This document shows positions 14,235 to 14,609 of a stretch of 14,609 bases of DNA, one piece after another. Numbering within the stretch: position 1 is the stretch's first letter; each line of letters opens with the position of its first letter. Source of the stretch: JAWUWD01 sp034112085 (GTDB lineage Bacteria > Bacteroidota > Bacteroidia > Cytophagales > Cyclobacteriaceae); NCBI GenBank assembly GCA_034112085.1, contig JAWUWD010000037.1, positions 1-14,609 of the forward strand, given 5' to 3'. A program made the position numbers and the translations under genes. Below the pieces are notes generated by a model. The model saw nothing but the letters and a program-made list of their open reading frames with translations. It had not been told where the DNA came from and ran no database searches.

Positions 14235-14609
14235 ATGAAATACGCACTCTCTATAATGTTGGTTATCGCTTCCTTTAGCGATTTGGATCGCATAGCCAAG
14301 GTTAATAAACTTAAAAAAGAAGCGAAAGAGGCTTACCAAGCAGGAGATTATAGTCAAGCGATAAGTAAGTATCATTATTTGTTGGATAGTATGAAGGTAG
14401 AAGATCACCGCATCACACTAAACCTTGCCAATGCCTATTACCAAACCAATGATACCACAAATGCTCTGAATAACTACGGTTCGGTGACAGAGAGTGATAT
14501 CAAGGTTATCAAATCGACAGCTCATCAGCAGACTGGGATCATACCGCATAAACAGGAAAAGTATAAAGAAGCTTTACAGAGCTTTAAAAGTGCGATTAAG
14601 TCAGACCCA
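14235..14609 (+). CDS. TPR protein, BatC-like, 3' end outside window
   Basis: The ATG at 14235 lies 12 bases after the VWA gene stop, and the frame stays open for 125 codons to the window end. A short hydrophobic start (MKYALSIMLVIASFS) may be a signal sequence. Helical TPR-type units follow: KKEAKEAYQAGDYSQAISKY, LNLANAYYQTNDTTNALNNY and QEKYKEALQSFKSAI. In Bacteroidota a TPR protein after the Bat VWA gene is the usual BatC position; it is thought to act with the VWA proteins at the envelope. The C-terminal part cannot be judged. Confidence 0.85.
   Translation, partial: MKYALSIMLVIASFSDLDRIAKVNKLKKEAKEAYQAGDYSQAISKYHYLLDSMKVEDHRITLNLANAYYQTNDTTNALNNYGSVTESDIKVIKSTAHQQTGIIPHKQEKYKEALQSFKSAIKSDP

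Noticed and set aside
13790..14408. Minus-strand open frames under the VWA and TPR genes
   Set aside because: They lie antisense to clear VWA and TPR coding sequence and show no family features.

Overview
The window looks like chromosome of a Bacteroidota bacterium, probably Cytophagales-like. The reasons are AT-rich DNA, almost no Shine-Dalgarno sequences, several -7 boxes of the Bacteroidota form TAnnTTTG, and typical gene families: a DUF4175-type envelope protein, a VWA/TPR (Bat) operon, Asp-box propeller proteins and TPR sensors ending in an orphan HisKA-like segment. The genus is inference; no rRNA or marker gene fixes it.

Layout. Positions 1-3636 (+) hold the end of a tightly overlapping operon: the C-terminal part of a DUF4175-like protein, a membrane protein with two N-terminal and one C-terminal membrane segments around a glutamine-amidotransferase-like domain, and a 63-residue single-pass protein. 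Positions 3707-4990 (-) encode tyrosyl-tRNA synthetase, diverging from a 78-residue single-repeat DUF1456 protein (5124-5360, +). Next is an exported TPR sensor-like protein (5428-7206, +). It converges, across a strong bidirectional terminator, on a large secreted Asp-box/VPS10-like protein (7256-10393, -). Upstream of that is a PagL-like acyloxyacyl hydrolase (10512-11522, -).

From 11523 to 12410 no conventional gene is present. I see one possible decayed gene, one possible 44-residue membrane peptide, and otherwise nothing. Positions 12411-13070 are a minus-strand tRNA cluster read from one good promoter: Ser(GCT), Arg(TCT), Pro(TGG), terminator, a decayed copy of Arg, a second identical Pro, terminator. 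The downstream Arg-Pro pair is a tandem duplication in which Pro stayed identical and Arg decayed. Finally 13254-14609 (+) starts a Bat-type operon: a VWA membrane protein and a TPR protein cut by the window end.

How the genes fit together: both ends of the window carry envelope-associated modules (DUF4175 group and Bat group), and the middle holds exported or surface proteins mixed with translation genes (tyrS, tRNAs). I see no mobile element, CRISPR array, phage or clear horizontally acquired island. The most distinctive signals are the duplicated and decayed tRNA unit, the likely decayed gene beside the PagL-like gene, and a perfect 24-bp palindrome inside the last codons of the small operon gene.
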